Made by a program: the position numbers and the translations under genes. Positions 1 to 9,838 of a stretch of DNA of 64,000 nucleotides are shown here, piece after piece. The notes below the pieces were generated by a model that did no database searches, had not been told where the DNA came from, and was given only the letters and a program-made list of their open reading frames with translations. Source of the DNA: Lentzea sp. NEAU-D7 (GTDB lineage: Bacteria; Actinomycetota; Actinomycetes; Mycobacteriales; Pseudonocardiaceae); NCBI RefSeq assembly GCF_026242055.1, contig NZ_JAPJDL010000002.1:372001-436000 (forward strand). Reading direction: 5' to 3'. Position 1 is the stretch's first letter. Each line of letters starts with the position of its first letter.

Positions 1-544
1 GGTCGAGGAGAACCTGCGGCAGCTCGGCCGCGACCACCTCGACGTGGTCAACCTGCGGATCAGCGGCCTGGACGACCTCAGCGCGCACTTCGAGCGGCTC
101 GCGGAGCTGCAGCGGGACGGGCTGGTCCGGCACCTCGGGCTGTCCAACGTGAAGCCGCACCACCTCGACCAGGCGCAGAGGATCGCGACCGTGGTGTGCG
201 TGCAGAACTCCTACGGGCTCGGGCACCACCCCGAGCAGGACGACTTCGTCGGCGTGTGCGGGGAGCGGGGCATCGCGTACGTGCCGTTCTTCGCGCTCGC
301 CGGTGCCAACCAGGAGGCCGGGACGTCGGCCGAGGACGACGTCGTCACGGAGATCGCGCATGCCCGCGGTGCCTCGCCCGCGCAGGTCCGGCTGGCGTGG
401 ACGCTGGCGCGCGGGCCGCACGTGCTGGTCATCCCCGGCACGGGCGACCCGGCGCACCTGCGGGAGAACGTCGAGGCGGGTGAGCTGGACCTCGGCCCGG
501 AGGAGCTGACCCGCCTCGACGCCGCGCACCTCAGCGGCGGTTGA
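1..544 (+). CDS. Aldo/keto reductase, C-terminal part (5' end outside window)
   Basis: An open frame (codons starting at base 2) enters from the left edge and stops with TGA at 542-544, so the N-terminal half and the true start are missing. The visible ~180 residues carry the C-terminal signatures of NADP-dependent aldo/keto reductases: a D-x-V-N-L segment, a G-L-V-R-H-L-G-L-S-N strand/turn, a Q-N-S-Y segment where the barrel usually has Q-x-x-Y/N, and the late V-I-P-G-T cofactor-binding strand followed by a helix of L-R-E-N-V type. The catalytic Asp/Tyr/Lys lie upstream of the window. The substrate cannot be inferred. The last 14 bp overlap tail-to-tail with the exporter permease on the other strand. 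Confidence 0.9.
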   Translation, partial: VEENLRQLGRDHLDVVNLRISGLDDLSAHFERLAELQRDGLVRHLGLSNVKPHHLDQAQRIATVVCVQNSYGLGHHPEQDDFVGVCGERGIAYVPFFALAGANQEAGTSAEDDVVTEIAHARGASPAQVRLAWTLARGPHVLVIPGTGDPAHLRENVEAGELDLGPEELTRLDAAHLSGG

Positions 545-1274
545 TCCGGCCGAACAACCAGGTCGCCCAGCCGAACGCCACGGCCAGCAGCCCGCCGGAC
601 CACGCCAGCGCGAGCCAGCCCGAGGTGACCGGCTGGTCGTTCAGCAACGTCCGGACCGTCTCGATGACCGGCGTGATCGGCTGGTGCTCGCTGACGGCGC
701 GCAGCCAGGTCGGCATCGTCTCCACCGGCACGAACGCGCTGCTCAGGTACGGGATGAACAGCATGAAGAACCCGAGCAGGCTCGCCGACTCGACGGTCCG
801 CGCGATCACGCCGAAGCCCGCCGCGAGCCACGACAGCGCCAGCACGTAGAGCAGCAGCACGCCCATCGCCAGCACCCATCCGGTGACCGAGGCGGCGGGC
901 CGGAAGCCCATCAGCAGGGCGACCAGCACCACGGCGGACGTCGCGAGGGCGTTGCGGGCGACCGAGGCGACGACGTGGCCGGTCAGCACGGAGAACCCGC
1001 TGACCGGCATCGAGCGGAACCGGTCGACCACGCCCTTCTTCATGTCGTCGGCCACGGACATCGCGGTGGACGTGGCGCCGTAACCGGTGCACAGCACGAG
1101 GATGCCGGGCACCACGTAGTCCACATAGGACTGGACGGAACCGATCGCGCCGCCGAACACGTACACGAACAGCGCCATCATCAGCACCGGCAGCACGATC
1201 GACATGATCACGAGGTCGAGGTTGCGGCGGCTCAGCCGGATGCTGCGGCCGATCATCGTCAGCGACGCGGTCAT
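531..1274 (-). CDS. ABC-2 type export permease (DrrB-like)
   Basis: A 247-aa integral membrane protein of the ABC-2 permease family, the membrane half of a drug-resistance-type exporter. About six hydrophobic segments are visible. The family's central region, with D-D-M-K-K-G-V-V-D-R-F-R-S-M-P following the second segment, is clear. The start is the ATG at 1272-1274, which overlaps the TGA of the ATPase gene (ATGA, 1271-1274), indicating translational coupling and a two-gene exporter operon. A longer frame upstream is only the shadow of the ATPase gene. Expression is probably controlled by the divergent TetR gene through the operators at 2193-2237. The substrate is unknown; the DrrB comparison is family-level only. 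Confidence 0.92.
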   Translation of the reverse strand: MTASLTMIGRSIRLSRRNLDLVIMSIVLPVLMMALFVYVFGGAIGSVQSYVDYVVPGILVLCTGYGATSTAMSVADDMKKGVVDRFRSMPVSGFSVLTGHVVASVARNALATSAVVLVALLMGFRPAASVTGWVLAMGVLLLYVLALSWLAAGFGVIARTVESASLLGFFMLFIPYLSSAFVPVETMPTWLRAVSEHQPITPVIETVRTLLNDQPVTSGWLALAWSGGLLAVAFGWATWLFGRINRR

Positions 1275-2179
1275 GCCGCCACCGCCGTCAGCGACGTGAA
1301 GACGTCGTCCAGGGTCGGGCGGTGCGCGGACACCCGCAGCACGCCGGCCTGGGCGGTCAGCAGGTCGTCGAGCACGCGGTGCAGGTGCACCGCGCTGCCG
1401 TCGGACGGCACGCTCAAGGTCACGCCGTCGGCCACCCCGCCGGTCACCGCCTGGGCTCGCAGCGCGTCCTGCGCGCTCGGGAAGGTCAGGTCCAGGCGGG
1501 TGCCGCCGACCGAGCTCTTCAACGCGTCCGCGGTGCCGTCCGCGACGACGCCCCCGTTGTTCAGCACCACGATCCGGTCGGCGAGGCGGTCGGCCTCCTC
1601 CAGGTACTGGGTGGTGAGGAAGATCGTCACGCCGTCGCGCACCAGGTCCCCGATCGCGTCCCACATCGTCGTGCGGCTGACCGGGTCCAGGCCTGTGGTC
1701 GGCTCGTCCAGGAACAGCAGCCGCGGCCGCGCCACCAGGCTCATCGCCAGGTCCAGGCGCCGGCGCATGCCGCCCGAGTAGGTGCGCACCCGCCGGTCCG
1801 CCGCCTCGGTCAGGTCGAACCGCTCCAGCAGCCCGAGAGCCCGTGCGCGCGCCTTCGGCCTCGCGAAACCGCGCAGGCGGGCGATCATGACCAGGTTCTC
1901 GCGCCCGGTCTGCTCCTCGTCCACCGCCGCGTACTGCCCGGTCAGGCTGATCGCGCCGCGCACGGCGGCGGCCTCGCGCACCACGTCGGACCCGCACACC
2001 CGTGCCGTGCCGCCATCGGGCCTGGTCAGCGTGCTCAGGATGCGGATCGTGGTCGTCTTGCCGGCGCCGTTCGGCCCGAGCAGTGCGAGCACGGACCCCT
2101 CCGCGATCTTCAGGTCCAGGCCGCTGAGCACGGTCGTGGAGCCATATCTCTTCGTCAGACCCTCTGTCTCGACGATCAT
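1271..2179 (-). CDS. ABC transporter ATP-binding protein (DrrA-like)
   Basis: A 302-aa ATPase subunit of a daunorubicin-resistance-type exporter. It shows Walker A (G-P-N-G-A-G-K-T-T near residue 35), the signature Y-S-G-G-M-R-R-R-L-D-L-A, Walker B L-L-F-L-D-E-P-T-T-G-L-D and the switch H replaced in the usual DrrA way (T-T-Q-Y). The C-terminal ~80 residues match the DrrA-type extension, including a final R-P-T-L-D-D-V-F motif. The ATG at 2177-2179 is preceded by a purine-rich AAAGGGGG ribosome site. It is translated just ahead of the permease. The 5' leader contains two palindromes that are likely bound by the divergent TetR protein. Confidence 0.95.
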   Translation of the reverse strand: MIVETEGLTKRYGSTTVLSGLDLKIAEGSVLALLGPNGAGKTTTIRILSTLTRPDGGTARVCGSDVVREAAAVRGAISLTGQYAAVDEEQTGRENLVMIARLRGFARPKARARALGLLERFDLTEAADRRVRTYSGGMRRRLDLAMSLVARPRLLFLDEPTTGLDPVSRTTMWDAIGDLVRDGVTIFLTTQYLEEADRLADRIVVLNNGGVVADGTADALKSSVGGTRLDLTFPSAQDALRAQAVTGGVADGVTLSVPSDGSAVHLHRVLDDLLTAQAGVLRVSAHRPTLDDVFTSLTAVAA

Positions 2180-2192
2180 CGAACCCCCTTTA

Positions 2193-2237
2193 TGCGTACC
2201 TCATACGCAAAACCTGAATTAGCGTATGGCATACGCA
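2193..2237. promoter_or_regulatory. Twin 17-bp palindromic operators between TetR gene and exporter operon
   Basis: Two nearly identical inverted repeats lie in the 92-bp divergent intergenic region: TGCGTACCTCATACGCA at 2193-2209 and AGCGTATGGCATACGCA at 2221-2237. Both fit TGCGTAtnnnaTACGCA, with centres 28 bp apart. They are AT-rich islands in GC-rich DNA and sit immediately upstream of the exporter ribosome site, where the promoters of both genes must lie. TetR-family proteins usually repress from such sites. That the adjacent TetR gene is the binder is inference from position. Confidence 0.8.
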
Positions 2238-2271
2238 TCTGTTTGACTAGTGGCATGAGATCGGGAGGGGC

Positions 2272-2955
2272 ATGAAGAGGGGGCGCAAGCCGACCATCGA
2301 CGCCGCCGACATCACGCGGGCCGCCATCGCGGTCGCCGATGCCGAAGGGCTCGCCGCCGTGTCGATGGCACGCGTCGCGCAGGAGATGGGCAACGCCACG
2401 ATGGCCCTTTATCGGCACGTGAAGAGCAAGGACGAGCTGCTCACGCTGATGGCCGACGCCGCGTTCGACGAACCGCCCGCGCTGCCGGACGGCGAGTGGC
2501 GCGACAAGCTCGGGGCCTGGGCGAGGGCGATGCTCGGCGGCATCCGCAGGCGCCCGTGGTTCCTGCAGATCCCGATGAGCGGCCCGCCGACCGGCCCCAA
2601 GAGCCTCGCCTGGTTCGACAGCGCGCTCGGTGCGCTCGAAGGCACCCCGCTGGAAGCGGGGGAGAAGGTCGGCGTGGTGATGGGCCTGATGACGTTCGTG
2701 CACGGCGAGGCGTGGCTGAGCGTCGCGCTGACGAAGGGCTTCGAGAACGACCCGGCCCAGTTCAGCCGCGAGTACGGGCAGCGGCTGCGCGAGATCGTCG
2801 ACCCGCGCCGGATGCCCGCGCTCGCGAAGATCGTCGCGGCCGGCGTCTTCGACGTGGACGACCTCTTCGACGCCGACGACGTCGCCGCCGACTTCGACTT
2901 CGGCCTGCACCTGTTCCTGGAGGGCGTCGCCACGCACATCGGAGGCAGGGCATGA
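2272..2955 (+). CDS. TetR/AcrR family transcriptional regulator
   Basis: A 227-aa regulator. The N-terminal ~55 residues form a TetR helix-turn-helix (I-T-R-A-A-I-A-V-A-D-A-E-G-L-A-A-V-S-M-A-R-V-A then M-A-L-Y-R-H-V-K-S-K-D-E-L). The remainder is a TetR_C-like ligand-binding domain. The start is the ATG at 2272, right after GGGAGGGG. The gene is divergent from the DrrAB-like exporter and probably represses it and itself through the twin palindromes at 2193-2237, with relief by an exported compound. Its stop overlaps the start of the MobA-like gene by ATGA, so the two are translationally coupled although no functional link is evident. Confidence 0.93.
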   Translation: MKRGRKPTIDAADITRAAIAVADAEGLAAVSMARVAQEMGNATMALYRHVKSKDELLTLMADAAFDEPPALPDGEWRDKLGAWARAMLGGIRRRPWFLQIPMSGPPTGPKSLAWFDSALGALEGTPLEAGEKVGVVMGLMTFVHGEAWLSVALTKGFENDPAQFSREYGQRLREIVDPRRMPALAKIVAAGVFDVDDLFDADDVAADFDFGLHLFLEGVATHIGGRA

Positions 2956-3482
2956 CCTACGCGGTGATCATCCTCACCGGCGGCAAGGGCGAACGGCTCG
3001 GCGGCGTGGACAAGGCGGCGCTGTCCTATCGGGACGCGACGCTGCTCGACCACGTGCTGTCCGTTGTGGACGACGCGGCGCAGAAGGTCGTCGTGGGGCC
3101 GGAGAAGGACGTCCCCGGCGTCGTCTGGGCACGGGAGGACCCGCCCGGCGGAGGACCGCTCGCCGGTCTGGCCGCCGGTCTGGCGAAGATCACCGAGGAC
3201 CAGGTCGTGGTGCTCGCCGTGGACCAGCCCGGCCTCACGCCCGGCACCATCGCGAGGCTGCGCGCCGCGGGCCGCAACGCCGTGCTCAAGGACGACAGGG
3301 TGCAGTGGCTGATCGGCTGCTGGAACACGGCCGACCTGCGCGAGGCCCTACCCGGAGATCCGCGGAACCTGCCGCTGCGCAAGACTCTTCTGCGGCTCGA
3401 CCCCGTCGAGGTGTCCGCTTTGCCCGGTGAGGCGAGGGACGTCGACACGCCCGCCGACCTGGACACCCTTCACAGCGGTTGA
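2952..3482 (+). CDS. MobA-like molybdenum cofactor guanylyltransferase / NTP transferase
   Basis: A 176-aa nucleotidyltransferase. The N-terminal I-I-L-T-G-G-K-G-E-R-L-G-G-V-D-K-A-A-L matches the MobA signature L-x-G-G-x-x-x-R-x-G-x-D-K. V-V-V-L-A-V-D-Q-P (metal-binding D in a hydrophobic strand) follows at ~85. Family members attach GMP to molybdopterin, or transfer NMP to related acceptors. The protein is shorter than E. coli MobA but typical of actinobacterial forms. The ATG at 2952 overlaps the TetR stop (ATGA). No other molybdenum genes lie nearby, so the cofactor assignment is by family only. The 3' end lies 61 bp before the MoxR gene. Confidence 0.8.
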   Translation: MTYAVIILTGGKGERLGGVDKAALSYRDATLLDHVLSVVDDAAQKVVVGPEKDVPGVVWAREDPPGGGPLAGLAAGLAKITEDQVVVLAVDQPGLTPGTIARLRAAGRNAVLKDDRVQWLIGCWNTADLREALPGDPRNLPLRKTLLRLDPVEVSALPGEARDVDTPADLDTLHSG

Positions 3483-3543
3483 ACAGGCGGCGGGTAAGAC
3501 TGTTCAACGATCGGTAAACCCTGTTCCGCATGGAGGCCCGCAC

Positions 3544-4589
<1,046 letters not shown>

Positions 4590-4593
<4 letters not shown>

Positions 4594-5537
4594 GCAGGGA
4601 CAAGGCCGAGGAGGAGCGCCCGTCCTGGGCGCCGCCCGTCCTGCGCGGTGTCAAGATGGAAGCCGCGCTGCGCATGCTCGAGCTCGAGGTCCGGCGCCGT
4701 CTCGACGGCCTGCTGCAGGGCAACCACCTCGGCCTCGTGCCGGGGCCGGGCTCCGAACCGGGCGAGGCCCGCACCTACCAGCCCGGCGACGACGTGCGCC
4801 GGATGGACTGGGCGGTCACGGCCCGCACGACGGTCCCGCACATCCGCGAGACGGTCGCCGACCGCGAGCTGGAGACGTGGCTGGCGATCGACCTGTCGCC
4901 GTCGCTCGACTTCGGCACCGCCGCGTGCGAGAAGCGCGATCTCGCGATCGCCGCGACGGCCGCGGTCGCGCACCTGACGCGGGGCGGCGGCAACCGGATC
5001 GGCGCCGCGGTCTCGACGGGCGCCGAGAACGTCCGCATCCCGGCGCGCGGCGGCCTGGCCCACGCGCGCGGCATGATCCGCAAGATCGCCGAGATCGAGC
5101 GGGCGCCCGAGGGCACCCGCGGTGACCTGGCCGCGCTGCTGGAACAACTGCGCCGCCCGCCGCGCCGGCGCGGCCTGATCGTCGTGATCTCCGACTTCCT
5201 CGGCGAGATGGAGTGGCAACGTCCGTTGCGCGCCCTGTCCGCGCGCCACGACATCGTGGCCATCGAGGTCGTCGACCCGCGTGACGTCGACCTGCCCGAG
5301 GTCGGCACCGTCGTGCTGTCCGACCCGGAGAGCGGGCGGCAGCGCGAGGTGACCGCGTCCGCGTTGCTGCGCAAGGAGTTCAACGCCGCGGCCGCGGAAC
5401 ACCGGGGCGAGGTGGCGGCGGGCCTGCGGCGCGCGGGCGCCGGGCACCTGGTGCTGCGGACCGACTCGGACTGGATCGCGGACACGGTTCGTTTCGTGGT
5501 GGCGCGCAAGCGCCGCTGGTCTGGGGGTGTCGCATGA
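4590..5537 (+). CDS. DUF58 domain protein of MoxR operon
   Basis: A 315-aa DUF58 protein. The defining Y-x-x-G-D-D-V-R-R-M-D-W block (about residues 65-76) sits mid-N-terminal, and a degenerate VWA-like fold follows (L-A-I-D-L-S-P-S-L then V-V-I-S-D-F-L). It starts with a GTG overlapping the MoxR stop (GTGA at 4590-4593) and its own TGA overlaps the following ATG (5534-5537), so the three genes form a tightly coupled unit. DUF58 proteins accompany MoxR ATPases and VWA proteins and are thought to work with them in envelope-related assembly. No membrane segment is evident. The exact role is unknown. Confidence 0.92.
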
Positions 5538-6499
5538 GCTTCTCGAACTTCGTCGCCCCGTGGTGGTTCCTGCTGCTGCTCGCCGTGGCGCTGCTCGCCG
5601 CCGGGTACGTGGTGGCGCAGCGGATGCGGCGCAAGCGGGTGCTGCGGTTCACGAACCTGGAACTGCTGGAGAAGGTCGCGCCCAAGCGGGAACGCTGGTC
5701 GCGCCACGTCCCGGCGGCGTTCCTGCTGGCCGCGCTGGCGCTGCTGACGGTCGCGCTGGCCGGCCCGACGTCCGAGCAGCGGGTCCCGCGCAACCGGGCG
5801 ACCGTGATGCTCGTGGTCGACGTGTCGCTGTCGATGAAGGCCACCGACGTGAAGCCGTCGAGGCTGGAGGCCGCGCAGGTCGCCGCCAAGTCGTTCGCCG
5901 AGGGTCTCACGCCGGGCATCAACCTCGGCCTGATCTCGTTCGCCGGCTCGGCCACCGTGCTGGTCGCGCCGACCACGGACCGTCCCGCCGTCACGCAGTC
6001 CATCGACGGGCTCAAGCTCGCCCAGTCGACCGCGACCGGTGACGCGCTGGTGGCCGCGATGGCGTCGATCGACTCGTTCGGCAAGGTCGTCGGAGGCGCC
6101 GAAGGTCCTCCGCCCGCCCGCATCGTGCTGATGACGGACGGCAAGGAGACCGTGGGCACCCGCAAGGCGTTCGACGCGGCCGAGGACGCGAAGAAGGCCG
6201 GCATCCCGATCTCCACGATCTCGTTCGGCACCGAGGAGGGCGTCGTCGACATCGAGGGCCGGCAGCAGTCGGTGCCCGTCGACGACGACTCGATGAAGGA
6301 GATCGCGAAGATCTCCGGCGGCGAGTTCTTCAAGGCCGCCTCCGCCGAGGAGCTGCGGCGCGTCTACGACACGCTCGGCGAGCAGATCGGCTACGAGAAG
6401 AAGCAGGCGGACGCGTCGAAGCCGTGGCTGTTGCTCGGCACGATGACGGCGATGTTCGCGGCCGCCGCGGCCTTGCTGCTGGGTCAGCGCCTGCCGTAG
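5534..6499 (+). CDS. VWA domain membrane protein (Rv1481-like)
   Basis: A 321-aa BatA/Rv1481-type protein. Two N-terminal membrane segments (about residues 8-28 and 57-77) precede a von Willebrand A domain with an intact MIDAS (D-V-S-L-S-M, Asp96) and later L-M-T-D-G-K. A third hydrophobic segment ends the protein. It presumably presents a metal-dependent adhesion domain outside the membrane as the effector of the MoxR/DUF58 pair. In mycobacteria fabG1-inhA-hemZ follow almost directly. Here a 7.4-kb block intervenes before the same genes resume at 13932. The last 16 bp overlap tail-to-tail with the DHFR-like gene. Confidence 0.93.
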   Translation: MSFSNFVAPWWFLLLLAVALLAAGYVVAQRMRRKRVLRFTNLELLEKVAPKRERWSRHVPAAFLLAALALLTVALAGPTSEQRVPRNRATVMLVVDVSLSMKATDVKPSRLEAAQVAAKSFAEGLTPGINLGLISFAGSATVLVAPTTDRPAVTQSIDGLKLAQSTATGDALVAAMASIDSFGKVVGGAEGPPPARIVLMTDGKETVGTRKAFDAAEDAKKAGIPISTISFGTEEGVVDIEGRQQSVPVDDDSMKEIAKISGGEFFKAASAEELRRVYDTLGEQIGYEKKQADASKPWLLLGTMTAMFAAAAALLLGQRLP

Positions 6500-7017
6500 A
6501 CCAGCTCGACCACACCTGTTCCGAACGCCCTGGTGCTCTTGAGTGCCAGGGCGATCGGCTTTTTGAAGAACGGTGTGCCCTCGCCGATCGCAACCGGGTT
6601 GAGGTAGAGCCGGACCTCGTCGATCAGGTCGTGCTCGAAGAACGAGCCCACGAGCTGCGCGCCGCCGACCATGCTGTCGCCGGGCAGCGCCCTGATCTCG
6701 TCCGGAACGACCTCGCGCTTGACCGTGGTGTTCCAGTCGGTGGTCTCGAGCTTCCTCGAGTAGACGATCTTGGGCATCTCCCGCCAGATCCGGCCGAAGT
6801 CGTGCATCGGCCGCGGCCACTCGGGGTGGTCCTCGGTGTGCGGCCACGCTTCGAGCATGGTCTCGTGGTTGCGGCGGCCGTCGATGAACCTGTCCATCCG
6901 CGCTAGCTCGGTGTTGAAGTGCTCGTGCATCTCGTCGTCGACGACGTGCCAGCCGATGTCGTGACCGGGACCCTCCATGAACCCGTCCAGCGAGATCGAC
7001 GCCATCGTGATGATCAT
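6484..7017 (-). CDS. Dihydrofolate reductase / RibD C-terminal family protein
   Basis: A 177-aa protein of the DHFR/RibD-reductase family. It begins M-I-I-T-M-A-S-I-S-L-D-G-F-M, the usual start for this family, and contains the late L-I-D-E-V-R-L-Y-L-N-P-V strand and G-G-A-Q-L near residue 120. These proteins bind NADPH, but substrates are mostly unknown. The ATG at 7015-7017 overlaps the stop of the TAXI gene (ATGA at 7014-7017), making it the last gene of a four-gene operon with the two-component system. The 3' end overlaps the VWA gene on the other strand by 16 bp. Confidence 0.88.
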   Translation of the reverse strand: MIITMASISLDGFMEGPGHDIGWHVVDDEMHEHFNTELARMDRFIDGRRNHETMLEAWPHTEDHPEWPRPMHDFGRIWREMPKIVYSRKLETTDWNTTVKREVVPDEIRALPGDSMVGGAQLVGSFFEHDLIDEVRLYLNPVAIGEGTPFFKKPIALALKSTRAFGTGVVELVYGRR

Positions 7018-7877
7018 CCGTGGAGCCTCCGGTATTCCGCCGCCGCGCCGGGGTGCAGGGGCACCTTGCCCGTGTCGATGAGACTGCGCACGTCGAGGTA
7101 CTGGGTGCCGAGCGCCTGCTCCGGCACGAGTTCCGCCGCCCTGCCCACGAGCAGCCGCACGACGGCGCCCGCGAACTCGGTGCTCAGATCGGGACGGCAC
7201 ACCAGCAGGTTCGGGGTGCCGATCGTGGGGACGTCGACAGGGGAGCCGTAGACGCCCGTGCGGACGTCCACGCGCTCGTAGACCTTGCCGAAGTCCTGGC
7301 GCAGCCTGGGCAGGAAGCCGTCGAGCGGCAGCAGCCTGATGCCGCCGGCCCTGTCGAGCTCCGGGGTCGGGACGCCGCCGGACCACAGCAGGGCGGCGAT
7401 CTCGCCCGCCTTCAGGGCGTCGACCGCGTTGCGCAACGGGTAGTGCTCCTCCCGCACGCCCAGTGCGAGCCTGGAGCCCTGCAGCGCGGCGCCGGAGCCG
7501 TCCGCACCCAGCGACACCGGCTTGCCGACCAGGTCGGCCGCTGTCGTGTACGGCGAGGACTGCAGGACCACGAGCTGCAGGTAGTTCTCGTACACGCGGC
7601 CCAGGGCGACCAGGCCGGGTTCCATGTGGGCGCTGTCGCTCAGGGAGAGGCCGATGTCGGCACCGCCCTCGCGGAGGTGCCGGAGGTTGTCGGCGCTGCC
7701 GCCGGTCTCGACCGGGGTGATGGTCAGCGGGCTGGGCGCCAGCCGGGAGATCAGCGCGGCGAAGTCGTTGTAGAAACCGCCCGGCTCGCCTCCGGCGATC
7801 CTGATCGTGCCCGTGGGTTCGCTCGTTCCGCACGCGGTCAGGGCGAGTGCTCCGAGCAGGAACGTCCGGCGCCTCAC
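7014..7877 (-). CDS. TAXI family solute-binding lipoprotein
   Basis: A 287-aa TAXI-type (TRAP-associated extracytoplasmic immunogenic) binding protein. The N-terminus has arginines, a hydrophobic stretch and a lipobox L-T-A-C ending about residue 15, so it should be a membrane-anchored lipoprotein. The body has the family hallmarks I-R-I-A-G-G-E-P-G-G-F-Y and P-V-E-T-G-G-S-A-D-N-L, and a V-x-L-G-A-D-G-S-G-A segment. The GTG at 7875-7877 overlaps the histidine kinase TGA (GTGA). No TRAP membrane subunit is present nearby. The binding protein therefore more likely serves as a ligand sensor for the adjacent kinase than as part of a classical TRAP transporter; that role is inference. Confidence 0.88.
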   Translation of the reverse strand: MRRRTFLLGALALTACGTSEPTGTIRIAGGEPGGFYNDFAALISRLAPSPLTITPVETGGSADNLRHLREGGADIGLSLSDSAHMEPGLVALGRVYENYLQLVVLQSSPYTTAADLVGKPVSLGADGSGAALQGSRLALGVREEHYPLRNAVDALKAGEIAALLWSGGVPTPELDRAGGIRLLPLDGFLPRLRQDFGKVYERVDVRTGVYGSPVDVPTIGTPNLLVCRPDLSTEFAGAVVRLLVGRAAELVPEQALGTQYLDVRSLIDTGKVPLHPGAAAEYRRLHG

Positions 7878-9178
7878 AGCAGTGGCTCTTTCGGCAGCTC
7901 CACCGTCACGACGAGCCCGTTGTCGGTGCGCAGCCGCAGCTTCCCGTCGTGCGCGGTGACGATGCGTTCCGCGATGGCCAGGCCCAGGCCCGTGCCGCGG
8001 CGGGAGTCGTCGCCGCGCCAGAACCGTTCGGTGGCGCGCTCGATGTCCTTCTTGGACAGACCGGGTCCGTTGTCGCGCACCGTCAGCGTGGCGCGGTCGC
8101 AGATCACGGCGACCTCGGTCCCGCCGTACTTGATGGCGTTGTCCAGCAACACGTCCAGCACCTGGGCGAGATCCGACACCGCGCACCGCACGAGTCCGGG
8201 CGCGTGGTCGTCCACGGTGATCGTGACGCCCTCCGCCTGGGCCGCCGCGCGCCAGGCGTCGACGCGGTCGTGCGCCACGACCTGGAGGTCGGCGAGCTCG
8301 GGTTCGACGCCTCCCGCGGCGCGTTCGGTGGCGGTGCTCTCGGCTGAGGCCAGCGCCAGGAGCCCGTCCAGCAACGACTCCAGGCGTTCGACCTCGGTCA
8401 GCAGCGAGCCGTTGGACGGCAGCATGTCGACGCGCAACCGCAGTGCGGCCATGGGGTTGCGCAGCTGGTGCGAGGCGTCGGCGATCAGTCTTCGTTGCTG
8501 GTCCGCGGCTTCGGCGACGGCGTCGGACATGCGGTTGAACGACTCCGACAGCGCCCGCAGCTCGGCCGGACCGGCGGTGTCGGCGACATGGGTGCGCCGC
8601 TGCCCTTCCGCGACCGCCCGGACGCCCCGGTCCAGCTCCTTGAGCGGCCGCAGCAGCCAGCGGGACACGACGAGCGCCAGCAGCACGCACGCGCACGCCG
8701 CCAGCAACGCCCCGGCCAGCACCAGTGCCCACCGCCGTGCCACGTCCAGGGCGGCCACGCGCGTCGAGGCCCGCAGCACCACGGCGCCCGCGACCTTCGT
8801 GCCGATGCCGACGGGCCGGGCGAACAGCACGTCGCCGCCGCTCCACGGCAGCACGGTCGGCACGGGTGCGGCGGGCTGGTTGCGCAGCGCCGCGTCGATC
8901 TGCGCGGACACGTCCCCGGCCGTCATGCCCGACTCGACGACAGGCGTGCCGGACGCGTCGACGACCACGATCTCCTCGCCGTACACCTCGGCGTAGCGCT
9001 CCGCCTCGGACACCACGACGTCGACCGGCAGCGTGGCGAAGCGGTCCAGGTCGGCGGTGCGGCTGATCACGAACTGCTGGGTGCGCTCCGAGGCCGTGCT
9101 CATCAGCAACGGGAACGCGAACGCGGTGACGGCCGAGAGCGAGAACAGCAGCAGCACCAACAGAAGCCGTTGCCGCAT
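7874..9178 (-). CDS. Sensor histidine kinase of two-component system
   Basis: A 434-aa membrane histidine kinase. An N-terminal membrane segment (about 5-22), an extracytoplasmic sensor region of roughly 130 residues and a second membrane segment (about 145-165) precede a HAMP domain. The H-box A-S-H-Q-L-R-N-P-M-A follows, with phospho-accepting His237. The N-box, G1 (V-R-D-N-G-P-G-L) and G2 (R-R-G-T-G-L-G-L-A-I) motifs are present. The start is the ATG directly after the response-regulator stop. Its stop overlaps the TAXI lipoprotein start, suggesting that the binding protein may feed ligand information to this kinase. It is a TctE/QseC-like architecture. Confidence 0.93.
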   Translation of the reverse strand: MRQRLLLVLLLFSLSAVTAFAFPLLMSTASERTQQFVISRTADLDRFATLPVDVVVSEAERYAEVYGEEIVVVDASGTPVVESGMTAGDVSAQIDAALRNQPAAPVPTVLPWSGGDVLFARPVGIGTKVAGAVVLRASTRVAALDVARRWALVLAGALLAACACVLLALVVSRWLLRPLKELDRGVRAVAEGQRRTHVADTAGPAELRALSESFNRMSDAVAEAADQQRRLIADASHQLRNPMAALRLRVDMLPSNGSLLTEVERLESLLDGLLALASAESTATERAAGGVEPELADLQVVAHDRVDAWRAAAQAEGVTITVDDHAPGLVRCAVSDLAQVLDVLLDNAIKYGGTEVAVICDRATLTVRDNGPGLSKKDIERATERFWRGDDSRRGTGLGLAIAERIVTAHDGKLRLRTDNGLVVTVELPKEPLL

Positions 9179-9838
9179 CTATTCACCGAGCCGGTAGCCG
9201 AAACCGCGGATCGTGTGCAGCAGCCCCGGCCGGTCGAGCTTGGCGCGCAACTGGGTGAGGTGGACGTCGAGCGTCCGCGACACCGCCACGAACGCGTTGC
9301 CCCACACCTCGTCCATCAGCTGCTGCCGGCTCACCGCCGTGCCCGGCCGGCGCGCCAGCACCGCGAGGACGTCGAACTCCTTGGTGGTCAACGAGATCTC
9401 GCGCCCGCCGACCACGACCTGACGGCTCTGCAGGTCGATCTCCACATCGGACACCCGCACGAGCTCGCCCGGTTCCTGCGACCGGGCCGCGCTGCGCCGC
9501 GCCACCGCGTCGATGCGCGCCAGCAGCTCGGCCAGCCGCACCGGCTTCACCAGGTAGTCGTCCGCGCCCAGCCGCAGCCCGCGCACCACCGTGCGCTCGT
9601 CACCGCGCGCCGTGAGCACGAGCACCGGCACCGGGTCGATCTTGCGGAGCTTGCGCAGCACCTCCAGGCCGTCCTGGTCGGGCAGTCCGAGGTCGAGCAG
9701 CACGACGTCCGCGTCGCGGTGGGCGATCAGCGCGTCGGCACCCCTGCGCACGCGGGCAGGCCGGTGGCCGTTCGCCCGCAGCGCTTCCACCAGGGCGTCG
9801 GCGACACCGTCGTCGTCTTCGACCAACAGCACCCGCAT
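9179..9838 (-). CDS. OmpR/PhoB-type response regulator
   Basis: A 219-aa regulator with a receiver domain (acidic pocket E-D-D at 7-9, phospho-Asp49 in V-V-L-L-D-L-G-L-P, Thr76, Lys98 in Y-L-V-K-P) and a C-terminal winged helix ending I-R-G-F-G-Y-R-L-G-E. It leads the operon with the histidine kinase, TAXI lipoprotein and DHFR-like gene. It is divergent from the MHS-family transporter across a 104-bp gap, the simplest target for its regulation by analogy with two-component systems controlling di/tricarboxylate uptake. The target and signal are inference. Confidence 0.95.
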   Translation of the reverse strand: MRVLLVEDDDGVADALVEALRANGHRPARVRRGADALIAHRDADVVLLDLGLPDQDGLEVLRKLRKIDPVPVLVLTARGDERTVVRGLRLGADDYLVKPVRLAELLARIDAVARRSAARSQEPGELVRVSDVEIDLQSRQVVVGGREISLTTKEFDVLAVLARRPGTAVSRQQLMDEVWGNAFVAVSRTLDVHLTQLRAKLDRPGLLHTIRGFGYRLGE

